The notes: generated by a model from the sequence alone, not told the origin. A stretch of 64,000 bases of DNA from Mageeibacillus indolicus UPII9-5 (GCF_000025225.2 NC_013895.2:868001-932000); one strand, 5' to 3'. Positions 1 through 9,508 are shown, counted from the first letter of the stretch. Numbers and translations: made by a program.

Positions 1-1244
1 AGTTAGTCGCTAATTTAAAGTTGTATGTACTATGCCACATTGTTACCGTCCCTTTGCATATTTTGCTTGGAACGTCGGTAAGCCTTTTCAGCCCGCTATG
101 TGAACTTATACTGGCAAGTTTTACCGGAACGATTATGCTTGGCGGCTTAGGCGTTTTCACAGCAGTAATCATCGGCGGCGGTAATCTTATTTATCCTTCA
201 TTGTTTTGCGTAAAAACTTTGTTGAATTTCTTACTATATTTGCTAAATATGCCTGTGTTCAGCAATAAGTTCGATATCGATTACGGTAACTTTCCGCTTT
301 GGACAGGTTATTTAATTTTGCTATCCTGCTTAATTTATTTTTTACGACCTACATTCAATTTTAGGCTTAACAGAAGTTACTATATCCGTTCCTACGCCTT
401 AATCGGTCTTGTTTTTACTGCGAATTTTTTTATTTCAACTTATTTTCAGCCTGATTTGACCATATATTTTTTGGATGTCGGGCAGGGGGACGGAATTCTG
501 TTACAAACGCCTAAGCAAAGCATTGCCATAGACTCCGGACGACCGGAAGGGGGGAAAGACATGGTTAAGATTTTACAGGCATTAGGTATCAGAAAATTGG
601 ACGCGTTTATATTGACACACGAACATGCAGATCATTTTGGCGGTGCACTGGAACTTTTGAAACGAAATAAAATTAAACACGTTTATTTGCCGGGAAGGCC
701 AAATCCACAAATAACCAGCAAAAACCGTTCCTCCAATTGGCCGCAATTCGTTTCAGCCGTGCAAAAAAGCCACGTGCCATCAACAGTTATCAGCCGCGGA
801 GACTGCTTAACGATTAATCCGCAGATAAAGATCAAAGTTCTATTTCCGCCTGAATTGCGCATGTACGCTGATGAAAATAACAACAGTCTGGTTTGTTTGC
901 TTGAAGTTTGCGGTAAAAAAATATATTTAACCGGAGATGCTGAAGAACCGGTGGAAAAGGACTTGCAACACATTTGGCAACCGGCTTGGGGACTAAAAGT
1001 AGGGCATCACGGTGGTAAAAATGCCAGCAAAGCCTTTTTTTTACATCGCTTAAGGCCTCGACACGCTTTCATATCTGTCGGGCGAAACAACTATGGCCAT
1101 CCAGCACCGCGTGTAATCGAAGATTTACATAAAGAAGGCTGTTATGTTTGGCGTACAGATGTTATGGGAACGGTTGTAATAAAATTCCGGAAGGGTAAGT
1201 CAGAGATTTTTTCTTATCTTATGTCGAGCAAAATTTATGAATAA
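1..1244 (+). CDS. comEC: ComEC/Rec2 DNA-uptake channel protein, C-terminal part (cut by left edge)
   Basis: Inner-membrane competence protein that carries single-stranded DNA into the cytoplasm during natural transformation. The reading frame is open to the window edge (frame begins at base 3), so the N-terminal part is missing; the TTG at 21 is not a credible start. What remains is the end of the hydrophobic Competence domain (several membrane segments in about the first 140 residues) followed by a metallo-beta-lactamase-fold domain. Seen there are LDVGQGDG, the metal-binding HEHADHFGG motif, HHGGKNAS and a final GHP. The order Competence domain then MBL domain is the usual ComEC C-terminal half. 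dprA and comM in the same window also belong to the transformation machinery. holA lies directly downstream, as is common in Firmicutes. Confidence 0.93.
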   Translation, partial: LVANLKLYVLCHIVTVPLHILLGTSVSLFSPLCELILASFTGTIMLGGLGVFTAVIIGGGNLIYPSLFCVKTLLNFLLYLLNMPVFSNKFDIDYGNFPLWTGYLILLSCLIYFLRPTFNFRLNRSYYIRSYALIGLVFTANFFISTYFQPDLTIYFLDVGQGDGILLQTPKQSIAIDSGRPEGGKDMVKILQALGIRKLDAFILTHEHADHFGGALELLKRNKIKHVYLPGRPNPQITSKNRSSNWPQFVSAVQKSHVPSTVISRGDCLTINPQIKIKVLFPPELRMYADENNNSLVCLLEVCGKKIYLTGDAEEPVEKDLQHIWQPAWGLKVGHHGGKNASKAFFLHRLRPRHAFISVGRNNYGHPAPRVIEDLHKEGCYVWRTDVMGTVVIKFRKGKSEIFSYLMSSKIYE

Positions 1245-1278
1245 TATTATATGGCGGAAACTTTTACGCGGCTATCAT

Positions 1279-1333
1279 CACCTGATACCGGATTCAGGCC
1301 ACTAGCACCTGATGCCGGACTTCAGACCATTAG
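1279..1333. repeat. two imperfect tandem copies of a 27-28 bp unit
   Basis: Copy 1 is 1279-1305 and copy 2 is 1306-1333. Both begin CACCTGAT(A/G)CCGGA and end in (C/T)AG, differing at a few positions. They sit between comEC and holA, and the second copy runs into the -35 region of the candidate holA promoter. Function is unknown; they could be a tandem duplication or a paired protein-binding site. Confidence 0.6.
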
Positions 1334-1349
1334 CATAAAATGTTATAAT
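1321..1349 (+). promoter_or_regulatory. candidate extended -10 promoter for holA
   Basis: TTCAGA (1321-1326), a 17-base spacer and TATAAT (1344-1349), with TG one base upstream of the -10 (extended -10). The -35 is weak. It lies about 40 bases before the holA start. Confidence 0.55.
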
Positions 1350-1390
1350 ACCCGTCAAGAACCACTTTCATATCTAAGTAGTGAGGTAGC

Positions 1391-2431
1391 ATGGCCAAAG
1401 TAAAAACAAGCAATGAATATGACTATAGAAAACTAATTGTCGATTTGAGGCGAGGTGAGGGGAAGTCTCTATATCTTTTGGCCGGAGAAGAGACTTATTT
1501 GATCCGCAGTCTGCTCAAAGAATTACAGAAAACTTTCATTTCACCCGGGGCCGAAGACTTAGACGTTTTTAAATATGACAGTCAGTCTTCCGAAAACAAG
1601 TTGAGCCCTAAGGTTCTGATTGAACAGATTAAAACACCGGCTTTTATCTCGGCAAGACGCTTATTTATTTTGCGCCGTACGGGTTGGTTCAACGGTAGCG
1701 TCCCTTTTGCCGAACAACTTATAGATATGTTTAAGTCACTGGATGACACTGTATGTCTCGTATTTTGGGAAGAAAAAGTTGATAACCGTCAAAAGAAATT
1801 GCTTGACGCGGTGCGCAAATATGGTATTTACGGCGTTTTGAACCGCCAAACTGTTCAAGAACTTAGCCGTTGGCTGAGCGGTTTTTTTGCCAAATATAAA
1901 CTAAACATCAGCCGTGCCGCGGCCGAAAAACTTATTTCGGTTGCACAGTCTGATATGTTTACACTGATGAATGAAGTTAACAAAATTACCCTTTATTGCC
2001 AGGCCACGGCGCAAACTGAAGTTAGTGAAGCATTGCTAGACCTTGTTTCGCCGCCCGACTTGGCTGGTAACATATTTCAGCTTAACGACACATTATTAAG
2101 CGGCCGGAGCGATCGCGCGATAAACCTATTGCACAAGTTGCTTGTTCAGCCTCAGCCTCCTTTACTGATTTTATTCATGCTGGCTCGCCACATAAAACAG
2201 CTGATAATTGTAAAAAGCATAACCAATCGCGAAGAAGCCGCCGCCGCCTTGCATATACCCGGATTCGCTCTGGATAAATTATATCGGCAAAGTTCAGCAT
2301 ATTCGCTTGAAAAGCTGGTCAAAATTTACAACAACTGTTATTTAAGCGATCGAGCCATCAAGAACGGTGATTTAGACGAAGTTTTAGCACTTGAATTATT
2401 GATAACATCTTTCATTCCAAAATGGGTTTAA
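1391..2431 (+). CDS. holA: DNA polymerase III delta subunit (clamp-loader wrench)
   Basis: Delta subunit of the clamp loader, which opens the beta sliding clamp ring during replication. At 346 residues it is normal for the HolA family. The N-terminus (YLLAGEETYLIRSLLKEL near residue 28) is the family hallmark, and the rest follows the delta pattern: an AAA-like domain without a functional nucleotide site, then a helical collar domain with a conserved region near LLILFMLARHIKQL. The ATG at 1391 has a GAGG ribosome site a few bases upstream. In many Firmicutes rpsT follows holA; here pflB follows instead. Confidence 0.93.
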   Translation: MAKVKTSNEYDYRKLIVDLRRGEGKSLYLLAGEETYLIRSLLKELQKTFISPGAEDLDVFKYDSQSSENKLSPKVLIEQIKTPAFISARRLFILRRTGWFNGSVPFAEQLIDMFKSLDDTVCLVFWEEKVDNRQKKLLDAVRKYGIYGVLNRQTVQELSRWLSGFFAKYKLNISRAAAEKLISVAQSDMFTLMNEVNKITLYCQATAQTEVSEALLDLVSPPDLAGNIFQLNDTLLSGRSDRAINLLHKLLVQPQPPLLILFMLARHIKQLIIVKSITNREEAAAALHIPGFALDKLYRQSSAYSLEKLVKIYNNCYLSDRAIKNGDLDEVLALELLITSFIPKWV

Positions 2432-2456
2432 TTAAGTTAACATTGAACAACAATTT

Positions 2457-2499
2457 TGTGATTCCTGTCACTGCATAAACATTTTTAATAACTTAAAGT
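2457..2499 (+). promoter_or_regulatory. Crp/Fnr-type operator TGTGA-N6-TCACT with candidate -10 upstream of pflB
   Basis: Bases 2457-2472 read TGTGATTCCTGTCACT, an inverted repeat matching the TGTGA-N6-TCAC(A/T) boxes bound by Crp and by Bacillus Fnr. A possible -10, TAAAGT, is at 2494-2499. A start at about 2506 would place the operator centre at -41.5, the classical class II activator position. There is no good -35 in front of that -10, as expected for an activator-dependent promoter. The operator is seen in the sequence; the transcription start is inferred. Confidence 0.65.
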
Positions 2500-2558
2500 A
2501 AAAGCATAGAAGGTGATTGACGATACCGCACAATATTTTATAGAAAGAGGTAGCCCCT

Positions 2559-4811
2559 ATGAATAACAAAGCTTGGGAAGGTTTCAAATCGGGTAATTGG
2601 TCCAAAACAATCGATGTACGCGATTTTATTCAAAAAAATTACACTCCTTATGAGGGAGATGAAAGTTTCTTAGTTGCTCCTACCGCTGACACGACATCTC
2701 TTTGGAATCAAGTAAGCGATATGATTCAAGAAGAGATCCGTACGCATATGATCAAAGTTGATTTAGACCGTTTCAGCGGAATCAATAACTTTGCACCAGG
2801 TTATATTGATCGTGACAAAGAATTGATCGTAGGTTTACAAACCGATGCTCCTATGAAACGTATAATGAATCCTTATGGCGGCTTCCGTATGGTTCGTGAT
2901 GCTTTGAAAGCCTACGATCTTCATATGAAACCGGAATTGGACAGATATTTCAACGAATATCGCAAAACCCATAACCAAGGTGTATTCGACGCATATACGC
3001 AAGATATGCGTAACGCCCGCACTGTCGGTTTACTTACCGGTTTACCCGATGCCTACGGCAGAGGCCGTATTATAGGTGATTATCGTCGTGTTGCCTTGTA
3101 CGGTATTGATTACCTTAAAGCTGAACGTCAAAAGGATCTGCAGAACCTTGTAGGTGACGCAACCGAAGAGATGATCCGCTCACGCGAAGAACTTTCCGAG
3201 CAAATTAGGGCTTTTGATGCTATAAAAGAGATGGCGGCAAGCTATGGTTTCGATATCGGACGTCCGGCCGAAACTGCACAGGAAGCCATTCAATGGCTGT
3301 ATTTCGGCTACTTAGCCGCAGTAAAAGAAAACAACGGTGCTGCGATGTCCCTCGGCCGCAATACAAGCTTTATTGACTGTTACATCCAACGCGACTTGCA
3401 AAGAGGGCTTATCGATGAGTCTTACGCTCAAGCTTTGGTCGATCAGTTCATCATTAAGCTTCGTCTTGTTCGTCACCTGCGTACGCCTGAGTATGACGAG
3501 TTGTTTGCTGGTGATCCGACTTGGGTAACCGAATCAATCGGTGGTATGGGCGAAGACGGGCGCACTTTGGTTACTAAAACAGCTTTCCGTTTCTTGCACA
3601 GCCTGATTAACATTAACACTTCACCGGAGCCCAATATGACTGTTCTTTGGTCCGAGTCATTGCCGACCCCGTTCAAAGATTTCTGCTCGGCTATGAGTAT
3701 TAAAACCGGTGCCGTTCAATATGAAAATGATGACGTGATGCGCCCAATTTACGGTGACGACTATGCGATCGCCTGCTGCGTATCGGCCATGACTGTAGGT
3801 AAGCAAATGCAATTCTTCGGAGCTCGCGCTAACTTGGCTAAATCTTTGCTATATGCCATCAATGGCGGTGTAGACGAAGTTAAAGGCGATAAGAAGACTG
3901 GTGCGCCTTTGACTGTTATTGCCGGCATACCTAAGATGGATGACGAAATCCTTGACTTTGATAAAGTTTGGGCTAATTACAAATTGGTCATGGATAAACT
4001 GGCACGCCTTTATGTAAATACTATGAACACAATTCATTACATGCACGATAAGTATGCATATGAAGCGGGGCAAATGGCTTTGCACGACGCCCACATCCAT
4101 CGTTTCATGGCTTTCGGAATTGCCGGTTTGTCAATTGCTGCCGACTCACTTTCCGCAATCAAATATGCCAAAGTTAAGCCTATTCGCAATGAGAACGGTT
4201 TAGCGGTCGATTTTGAAACTATCGGCGACTTCCCGAAATACGGTAATGATGATGACAGAGTTGACTCAATAGCGGTTGAAATTACCAAATACTTCTCTCA
4301 AGCTTTGAAACGCACACCTACTTATCGTAATGCCGAGCACACGTTGTCGTTACTGACAATTACTTCAAACGTTGTTTACGGCAAGAAAACCGGTACAACG
4401 CCTGACGGACGCAAACGCGGTGAACCGTTCGCTCCTGGTGCCAATCCGATGCACGGCCGCGACAGTTCTGGCGCCTTAGCCTCATTGAATTCCGTAGCTA
4501 AAATTCCTTACAATTGTGTATGCCAAGACGGCGTGTCCAATACTTTCTCTATAGTTCCAGACAGCCTCGGCAAGAACATGGATGAACGTGTAGACAACCT
4601 TACCGGAATAATGGATGGCTACTTCAAACAAAATGCCTTCCACCTCAATGTAAACGTTATGGATCGGGCTTTACTGGAAGATGCCATGAAAAATCCGGAA
4701 AAATATCCGAATCTGACTATTCGTGTTTCCGGTTACGCAGTACGTTTCACGCAGTTGGACCGTGAGCATCAGGAAGAAGTTATTCGCCGTACTTTCCACG
4801 ATTCAATTTGA
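2559..4811 (+). CDS. pflB: pyruvate formate-lyase (formate C-acetyltransferase)
   Basis: Oxygen-sensitive glycyl-radical enzyme that converts pyruvate and CoA to acetyl-CoA and formate in anaerobic fermentation. At 750 residues it is full length for PflB. The adjacent catalytic cysteines (Cys406-Cys407 in AIACCVSAM) and the C-terminal glycyl-radical loop RVSGYAVRF with Gly725 are both intact. The ATG at 2559 has an AGAAAGAGG ribosome site. The gene is followed after 116 bases by its activase on the same strand. A Crp/Fnr-type palindrome precedes it, pointing to oxygen- or redox-linked control. Confidence 0.98.
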   Translation: MNNKAWEGFKSGNWSKTIDVRDFIQKNYTPYEGDESFLVAPTADTTSLWNQVSDMIQEEIRTHMIKVDLDRFSGINNFAPGYIDRDKELIVGLQTDAPMKRIMNPYGGFRMVRDALKAYDLHMKPELDRYFNEYRKTHNQGVFDAYTQDMRNARTVGLLTGLPDAYGRGRIIGDYRRVALYGIDYLKAERQKDLQNLVGDATEEMIRSREELSEQIRAFDAIKEMAASYGFDIGRPAETAQEAIQWLYFGYLAAVKENNGAAMSLGRNTSFIDCYIQRDLQRGLIDESYAQALVDQFIIKLRLVRHLRTPEYDELFAGDPTWVTESIGGMGEDGRTLVTKTAFRFLHSLININTSPEPNMTVLWSESLPTPFKDFCSAMSIKTGAVQYENDDVMRPIYGDDYAIACCVSAMTVGKQMQFFGARANLAKSLLYAINGGVDEVKGDKKTGAPLTVIAGIPKMDDEILDFDKVWANYKLVMDKLARLYVNTMNTIHYMHDKYAYEAGQMALHDAHIHRFMAFGIAGLSIAADSLSAIKYAKVKPIRNENGLAVDFETIGDFPKYGNDDDRVDSIAVEITKYFSQALKRTPTYRNAEHTLSLLTITSNVVYGKKTGTTPDGRKRGEPFAPGANPMHGRDSSGALASLNSVAKIPYNCVCQDGVSNTFSIVPDSLGKNMDERVDNLTGIMDGYFKQNAFHLNVNVMDRALLEDAMKNPEKYPNLTIRVSGYAVRFTQLDREHQEEVIRRTFHDSI

Positions 4812-4863
4812 TTTATACGAGGCAAAAATTTATGATATGATGGACACGGGTATCGACTCGTGT

Positions 4864-4897
4864 AAGGTAGAGCTACCCACTTCGGTAGCTCTATCTT
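4864..4897 (+). promoter_or_regulatory. intercistronic stem-loop between pflB and pflA-crp
   Basis: Arms 4864-4877 and 4884-4897 form a 14-pair stem (one G.U) with a six-base loop. It is followed by TTGTCTATT rather than a strong U-run, so it looks like a partial terminator or mRNA-stabilising hairpin that would set the pflB-to-activase ratio. A weaker ACACG/CGTGT hairpin lies just upstream. Confidence 0.6.
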
Positions 4898-4927
4898 GTC
4901 TATTAGAGAAAGGGATTTTAATCTTAA

Positions 4928-6439
4928 ATGGCAGAACCTGTAAAAGGAAGGATACATTCAATTGAGTCAATGGGGTTAGTTGATGGACCGGGAGTTCGTA
5001 CCATCTTTTTCCTGCAGGGCTGCCCTTTGCGTTGCAGTTTTTGCCATAATCCTGACACTCAAGCTACAACCGGCGGAACGCTTATGACCCCAGAAGAAGT
5101 TCTAGCTAAAGCCAAACGTTACCGACCATATCATCGAGAAGACGGTGGCGTAACTTTTTCCGGCGGCGAGCCTTTACTGCAAGGCGAATTTTTGGCGGCA
5201 ACTCTTAAACTTTTACATGACAATGGATTTAACACTTGCCTTGACACCTCTGGTTACGGCGATATAAGGTATTACGACAAAATTTTCCCTTATGTAGACA
5301 CGATTTTGCTGGATGTTAAGGCATTTAATCCGACCGCATTTAGAAAAATCGCCAAGGTTGATATGCAAATTTTCAAGAATTTTATTGAAAATTTATGGAC
5401 GTACGGCTTTAAAGGGAATATTTGGTTGCGGCATGTTATGCTCCCAGGCTACACCGATAATGAGGCATCCATGATACAATTGATAAGGGTGATCGAGCCG
5501 ATTGCTAATTTTATCGAGCGAATCGAAATTTTGCCTTACCATACAATGGGAGTAGATAAATATAAGGCTTTAGGAAGAAAATATGAGTTGGAAGGCTTAC
5601 CGCCTATGGACAAAGCAGTAGCTAAAAAATATCAAATATTAGCCAATAAAATATTTGCTTTGTACATACATAGCTCACGTTACAACAGAAAGGTAGAGTC
5701 GCGTATGTCAACCGAAAATAATATTAGATGTGAATTATTACCGCCTGAACAAATAACGGCCCTAGAAAATGAATTTAAAGAAATTCCATTAATTCATGAT
5801 ATTATATCCGCGTCTTCTGAAACGATGTGGACACATTTTAAATTTTTCCGCGTTAATAAAGGGGATTTTGTATTTCGTACCGGCGACTCTGCGAATTACA
5901 TGTATATAATCTGTCGAGGCCATGTAAAAATTTTCCATAACACGGCTGACGGCAGAGAGCAGATCCTTTATATATATAATAAGGGTGATTTTATCGGCGG
6001 GCTGAATGTACTTGGAGGCAAAGATTATTTGTATATGGGACAGGCTTTGGAGGACAGCATTATTGCAGCTTTCCCCAAGGCAGATTTTGATCGTTATGTC
6101 GCCGGCAGTCCAGCCATATTACAAAGAATACTGCTAAAAAGCTTTGATCGTATACGCTGGGCGGAAGACTTGATCAATCGGCTTACCACCAGCAATGCTA
6201 CTATGAAAGCTGCCGCCTTGCTGTTGCGACTCAAAGACAATTTCGGTGTCCCGAGTAAGGACGGCATCAGGCTCGATTTGACGATTAATCGCGAGGAAAT
6301 GGGAAATTATTCTGGTTTGACGCGGGAGACTATTACCAGAAAATTGGGTGAGTTTAAAGATATGGGATATATTGATTTTATCGGAAATAAAGTAATCATT
6401 ATCAAAAACTTAGAAGCTTTGGAAGATTTTTGCTTTTGA
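4928..6439 (+). CDS. pflA: pyruvate formate-lyase activase fused to a Crp/Fnr-family regulator
   Basis: One continuous 503-residue frame holds two normally separate proteins. Residues 1 to about 250 are a complete PFL-activating enzyme: the radical SAM cluster CPLRCSFC (Cys32, Cys36, Cys39), the GGEP motif and YHTMGVDKY near the end. It would install the glycyl radical on PflB. Residues from about 260 are a complete Crp/Fnr regulator: a cyclic-nucleotide-binding-type beta-roll, a dimerisation helix and a winged helix-turn-helix with SGLTRETITRKLG at 462-474. Arg466, Glu467 and Arg471 match the DNA-reading residues of Crp. The four Cys of a classical Fnr cluster are absent and the Crp cAMP-binding Arg-Ser/Thr pair is not evident, so the signal is unknown. 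An internal ATG at 5705 (residue 260), with AGAAAGG 11 bases upstream, could yield the regulator alone. A lost stop codon between two adjacent genes, or a sequencing error, are the alternatives. Confidence 0.9.
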   Translation: MAEPVKGRIHSIESMGLVDGPGVRTIFFLQGCPLRCSFCHNPDTQATTGGTLMTPEEVLAKAKRYRPYHREDGGVTFSGGEPLLQGEFLAATLKLLHDNGFNTCLDTSGYGDIRYYDKIFPYVDTILLDVKAFNPTAFRKIAKVDMQIFKNFIENLWTYGFKGNIWLRHVMLPGYTDNEASMIQLIRVIEPIANFIERIEILPYHTMGVDKYKALGRKYELEGLPPMDKAVAKKYQILANKIFALYIHSSRYNRKVESRMSTENNIRCELLPPEQITALENEFKEIPLIHDIISASSETMWTHFKFFRVNKGDFVFRTGDSANYMYIICRGHVKIFHNTADGREQILYIYNKGDFIGGLNVLGGKDYLYMGQALEDSIIAAFPKADFDRYVAGSPAILQRILLKSFDRIRWAEDLINRLTTSNATMKAAALLLRLKDNFGVPSKDGIRLDLTINREEMGNYSGLTRETITRKLGEFKDMGYIDFIGNKVIIIKNLEALEDFCF

Positions 6440-6464
6440 TTCTTAGTAAGAAAAGTGATACAAT
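6436..6464 (+). promoter_or_regulatory. candidate promoter for the SEC-C protein gene
   Basis: TTGATT (6436-6441), a 17-base spacer and TACAAT (6459-6464). The -35 overlaps the pflA-crp stop codon. It lies about 80 bases upstream of the next start. Confidence 0.65.
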
Positions 6465-6544
6465 AAAACGGTATATCTTTTCGCTTGCCGTAGTTAGCTT
6501 ACGGCGTGGTGAATAATTTTGTCGATTCTATTGTTGAGGTAGAT

Positions 6545-7051
6545 ATGAGTTATTTTGCAGATTGGAATAAAGAAATTGAACAGGTAACCGCCAATGGGCA
6601 ATCAAATCAGTTCGTTAAAGACTATTACCGCCTAGAACAGCAGGCTTATGATAGAATTTTAAAGTCCTATCCAGATGTTCAGCTGAGTGGTAAATTTACT
6701 GATATTCAAGACAAATTAGGTTTTGCTGGAGAATCAGCCATATTTTTAGGCTTTCTCGAAGGCATTAATCCTTGTTTAACCTCCGAATTGGACTTGGACA
6801 GCTTGGGGGATGACAGTGTATTGGATCTTCAAATTGATTTTGCCAAATTATTATATAATATGTATGATGCTAAAGCCAATTGGCTATATGATCTTGATTC
6901 TTGGCAAAATGTTTTTTCAGATGCCGAGCACAAGGAAATTGCAAAAAAATTCCGTACAGATCATATAGCTGTGAGCAACAAGATCGGTCGTAATGATCCA
7001 TGCCCTTGCGGTAGCGGCAAAAAGTACAAAGCCTGTTGTGGGAAAAATTGA
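6545..7051 (+). CDS. SEC-C motif (zinc-binding) protein, function unknown
   Basis: 168 residues ending in a SEC-C motif, [19 protein letters not shown], the zinc-binding tail first known from SecA. The remainder is helical and acidic and resembles small Clostridia proteins annotated only by this motif. I place the start at ATG 6545, which has TTGAGG five bases upstream; an in-frame GTG at 6506 has no good ribosome site. It appears to have its own promoter, so it need not share a role with pfl. The SEC-C tail suggests contact with ribosomes or other proteins, but no function can be assigned. Confidence 0.85.
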   Translation: MSYFADWNKEIEQVTANGQSNQFVKDYYRLEQQAYDRILKSYPDVQLSGKFTDIQDKLGFAGESAIFLGFLEGINPCLTSELDLDSLGDDSVLDLQIDFAKLLYNMYDAKANWLYDLDSWQNVFSDAEHKEIAKKFRTDHIAVSNKIGRNDPCPCGSGKKYKACCGKN

Positions 7052-7072
7052 GAAAAAAACCAACCGCAATTC

Positions 7073-7102
7073 TTAATTGTAAAAGAGGAAGGGCGATATA
7101 AT
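7073..7102 (+). promoter_or_regulatory. candidate asnS promoter
   Basis: TTAATT (7073-7078), an 18-base spacer and TATAAT (7097-7102). The -10 is perfect and the -35 is poor. No T-box leader (no T-box motif or terminator) is visible between it and asnS. Confidence 0.45.
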
Positions 7103-7189
7103 ATCTTTACTGCTGCGCCCCGTCATTGCAGGTTCAAAAATTCATGCTGAGTACTAATCCGACAACGGCAACCGAGATAAGAGGTTTTT

Positions 7190-8584
7190 ATGCAAAAAAC
7201 AGTTTCAATAAAAGACATTTTTTCCAATCCTTCAGACTACCTTGGCCAACAGGTGACGGTTGCAGGGTGGGGCAGGACAATACGTGACCAAAAACAGTTT
7301 TGTTTTGTCGACTTGGCGGACGGATCGTGTTTGCCAATGTTACAAGTTGTGGCTACGACAGATTTGTCGAATTATTCTGAACTGGTAAAAGCTGGTAACG
7401 GAGCGGCGCTGATTGTAACCGGTAAGATTGTCAACGCTCCTCAGGGAAATCGTCCGGTAGAAATGCAAGCTCATACGGTTGAGGTAGAAGGCATTTCGCC
7501 TTCTGATTATCCGCTACAGCCTAAACGTCATACAGTTGAATATTTGCGTACCATAGCACATTTACGCCCACGAACAAATTTGTTTAACGCCGCCTTTAGG
7601 GTGCGTTCGGAAGCAGCTTTTGCCATTCATGATTTTTTTCACAAACGCAACTTTGTCTATGTCCATACTCCGTTGATTACGGGCAGCGACTGTGAGGGTG
7701 CTGGCGAAATGTTCACCGTAACAACCTTAGATCAAAAACATATTCCGTTTAATGATCAGGGAGAAGTTGATTACACTCAAGATTTTTTTGGTAAGCACAC
7801 TCATCTTACGGTTAGCGGTCAACTGAACGGCGAAGTTTTTGCTCAAGCTTTTAAGAATATATATACATTTGGACCTACTTTCCGTGCTGAAAACTCTTAT
7901 ACACCGCGTCATGCCGCCGAGTTCTGGATGATTGAACCGGAGCTTGCTTTCGCTGACTTAAATGACATGATGGGCGTAGCCAAAGATATGTTGCAGCACA
8001 TAATAACTCACATACTAAAAAACTGCCCGAATGAAATTGAATTTTTCAATAAATTTATTGACAAGGGGATTAAGGATCGGTTAGAACATGTGGCTACAGC
8101 CGATTTTGCCCATGTTACATATACAGATGCGATTGAATTGCTCAAACAGGCTAAACAGGATTTTAAATACCCAGTATATTGGGGTGTGGATCTGCAGACT
8201 GAACATGAACGCTATTTGACCGAGCAACTGTTTAAAAAACCTGTTTTTGTCACCGATTATCCTAAGGAAATTAAGGCTTTTTATATGAGGCTTAATGATG
8301 ACAACAAAACAGTTGCCGCGGTGGATTGCTTGGTACCAGGTATCGGAGAGATTATAGGTGGATCACAAAGAGAAGAGCGGCTCGATTATTTGACTAAACG
8401 ATTGGCTGAAAACAACTTGCCGCAAGAAGAATATTGGTGGTATCTTGAACTACGCAAATACGGTTCAACTCGTCACGCTGGCTATGGCCTTGGCTTTGAG
8501 CGACTGATCATGTATTTAACCGGTATTTCTAACATCCGCGATGTACTGCCATTCCCGCGTACAACCGGTTCGGCTGAATTTTAA
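7190..8584 (+). CDS. asnS: asparaginyl-tRNA synthetase
   Basis: Class IIb synthetase that charges tRNA-Asn with asparagine. At 464 residues it is normal. The N-terminal OB-fold anticodon-binding domain ([21 protein letters not shown]) is followed by the class II core: motif 2 region [10 protein letters not shown] and motif 3 [13 protein letters not shown]. The C-terminus [10 protein letters not shown] is typical of AsnS rather than AspS. The ATG has an AAGAGG site. A strong terminator follows, so the gene is probably transcribed alone. Confidence 0.97.
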   Translation: MQKTVSIKDIFSNPSDYLGQQVTVAGWGRTIRDQKQFCFVDLADGSCLPMLQVVATTDLSNYSELVKAGNGAALIVTGKIVNAPQGNRPVEMQAHTVEVEGISPSDYPLQPKRHTVEYLRTIAHLRPRTNLFNAAFRVRSEAAFAIHDFFHKRNFVYVHTPLITGSDCEGAGEMFTVTTLDQKHIPFNDQGEVDYTQDFFGKHTHLTVSGQLNGEVFAQAFKNIYTFGPTFRAENSYTPRHAAEFWMIEPELAFADLNDMMGVAKDMLQHIITHILKNCPNEIEFFNKFIDKGIKDRLEHVATADFAHVTYTDAIELLKQAKQDFKYPVYWGVDLQTEHERYLTEQLFKKPVFVTDYPKEIKAFYMRLNDDNKTVAAVDCLVPGIGEIIGGSQREERLDYLTKRLAENNLPQEEYWWYLELRKYGSTRHAGYGLGFERLIMYLTGISNIRDVLPFPRTTGSAEF

Positions 8585-8602
8585 AATTATGGCTGTTTCA
8601 GT

Positions 8603-8634
8603 AAACCCGGCGCCGTTTGGCATGCCGGGTTTTT
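8603..8634 (+). terminator. intrinsic terminator after asnS
   Basis: AAACCCGGC (8603-8611) pairs with GCCGGGTTT (8624-8632), with an inner GCC/GGC extension, followed by a U-run. Confidence 0.9.
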
Positions 8635-8788
8635 ACATTTTGGTGGTTTTTGACGATTTTTGTCCCAAATTGTTGCTAAAGAAGTTTTTTTCTCAACTTA
8701 TAATTAAATTGACCGGCCAACATAATCTACTAACTACCGGTTAAATAATAAATTTTAAATATAATTAGGATAAATTATAAGGTGAGAG

Positions 8789-9508
8789 ATGAACAAGCTA
8801 AAAGACTTAATAGAAAAAGATCGACCACTCGAAAAATGTTTGGAGCAAGGTGCCAAAGTGCTTAATGACAGTGAATTACTCGCGCTTTTATTGGGCAACG
8901 GCAGTCCTGACTGCGATGTGTTGAACTTAAGTTGTCGAATTATTAACGGTATTACTGTAAGGTGTAATGAACACGAAAGCTTTTATAATTATGCCTTGCT
9001 AAATTATCGTTATCTAAGCAATTTCCCCGGCATCGGTAAAGTGAAAATAAGCCGTATAATGGCGGCAATTGAATTGGGCCTGCGGATTGCGGCGGCGAAC
9101 CCGGTTAAAAAGTTACCCTTAGTAAATCGGCCGGATTTGGTGGCTAAATACTTATATCAAGAGATGAGCTATTTAGACCACGAGGAGATCTATGGAGTAT
9201 TTTTAAACACCGCCAATCGAGTTATTAAAGTTCAACACTTAGCAACCGGAGGCCTAGATAAGTGCATGTTAACTCCACGTGATATTTATCATTATGCTTT
9301 GGCTTGCAATTCTGCCAGTATAATTTTGGCTCATAATCATCCCAGTGGAAATCTTGAACCGTCTAAGGCGGATCTGGTGGCTACACAAAAATATTGCAAT
9401 CTAGGCAATGAACTATGTCTGCCTTTGGTAGATCATCTTATAATAGCCGGGCATAATTATGTTAGCCTGCGATCCGTTCATCCGGAAATTTTCCTTCCTC
9501 TCACATAA
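8789..9508 (+). CDS. radC: RadC family protein (JAB/MPN domain)
   Basis: 239 residues. The N-terminal helix-hairpin-helix region (YLSNFPGIGKVKISRI) is followed by the JAB/MPN metalloprotease-like domain with the family signature HNHPSGNLEPSKAD. Named for DNA repair, but the biochemical role of RadC is not settled; it is often linked to genome maintenance and mobile elements. The ATG at 8789 follows AAGGTGAGAG. The stop codon lies inside a perfect 19-bp inverted repeat. Confidence 0.93.
   Translation: MNKLKDLIEKDRPLEKCLEQGAKVLNDSELLALLLGNGSPDCDVLNLSCRIINGITVRCNEHESFYNYALLNYRYLSNFPGIGKVKISRIMAAIELGLRIAAANPVKKLPLVNRPDLVAKYLYQEMSYLDHEEIYGVFLNTANRVIKVQHLATGGLDKCMLTPRDIYHYALACNSASIILAHNHPSGNLEPSKADLVATQKYCNLGNELCLPLVDHLIIAGHNYVSLRSVHPEIFLPLT

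Noticed and set aside
2517-2544. TTGACG-N16-TATAGA as the pflB promoter
   Set aside because: The -10 overlaps the ribosome site and would leave almost no leader; the upstream TAAAGT with the operator fits better.
4723-4965. 80-codon frame across the pflB end and the intercistronic hairpin
   Set aside because: Overlaps the glycyl-radical end of pflB and the start of pflA in another frame; no coding signal.
7052-7189. T-box riboswitch before asnS
   Set aside because: No T-box consensus, specifier loop or terminator/antiterminator pair was found.
8541-8744. 67-codon frame across the asnS end
   Set aside because: Contains the asnS terminator and overlaps its last codons; not a gene.
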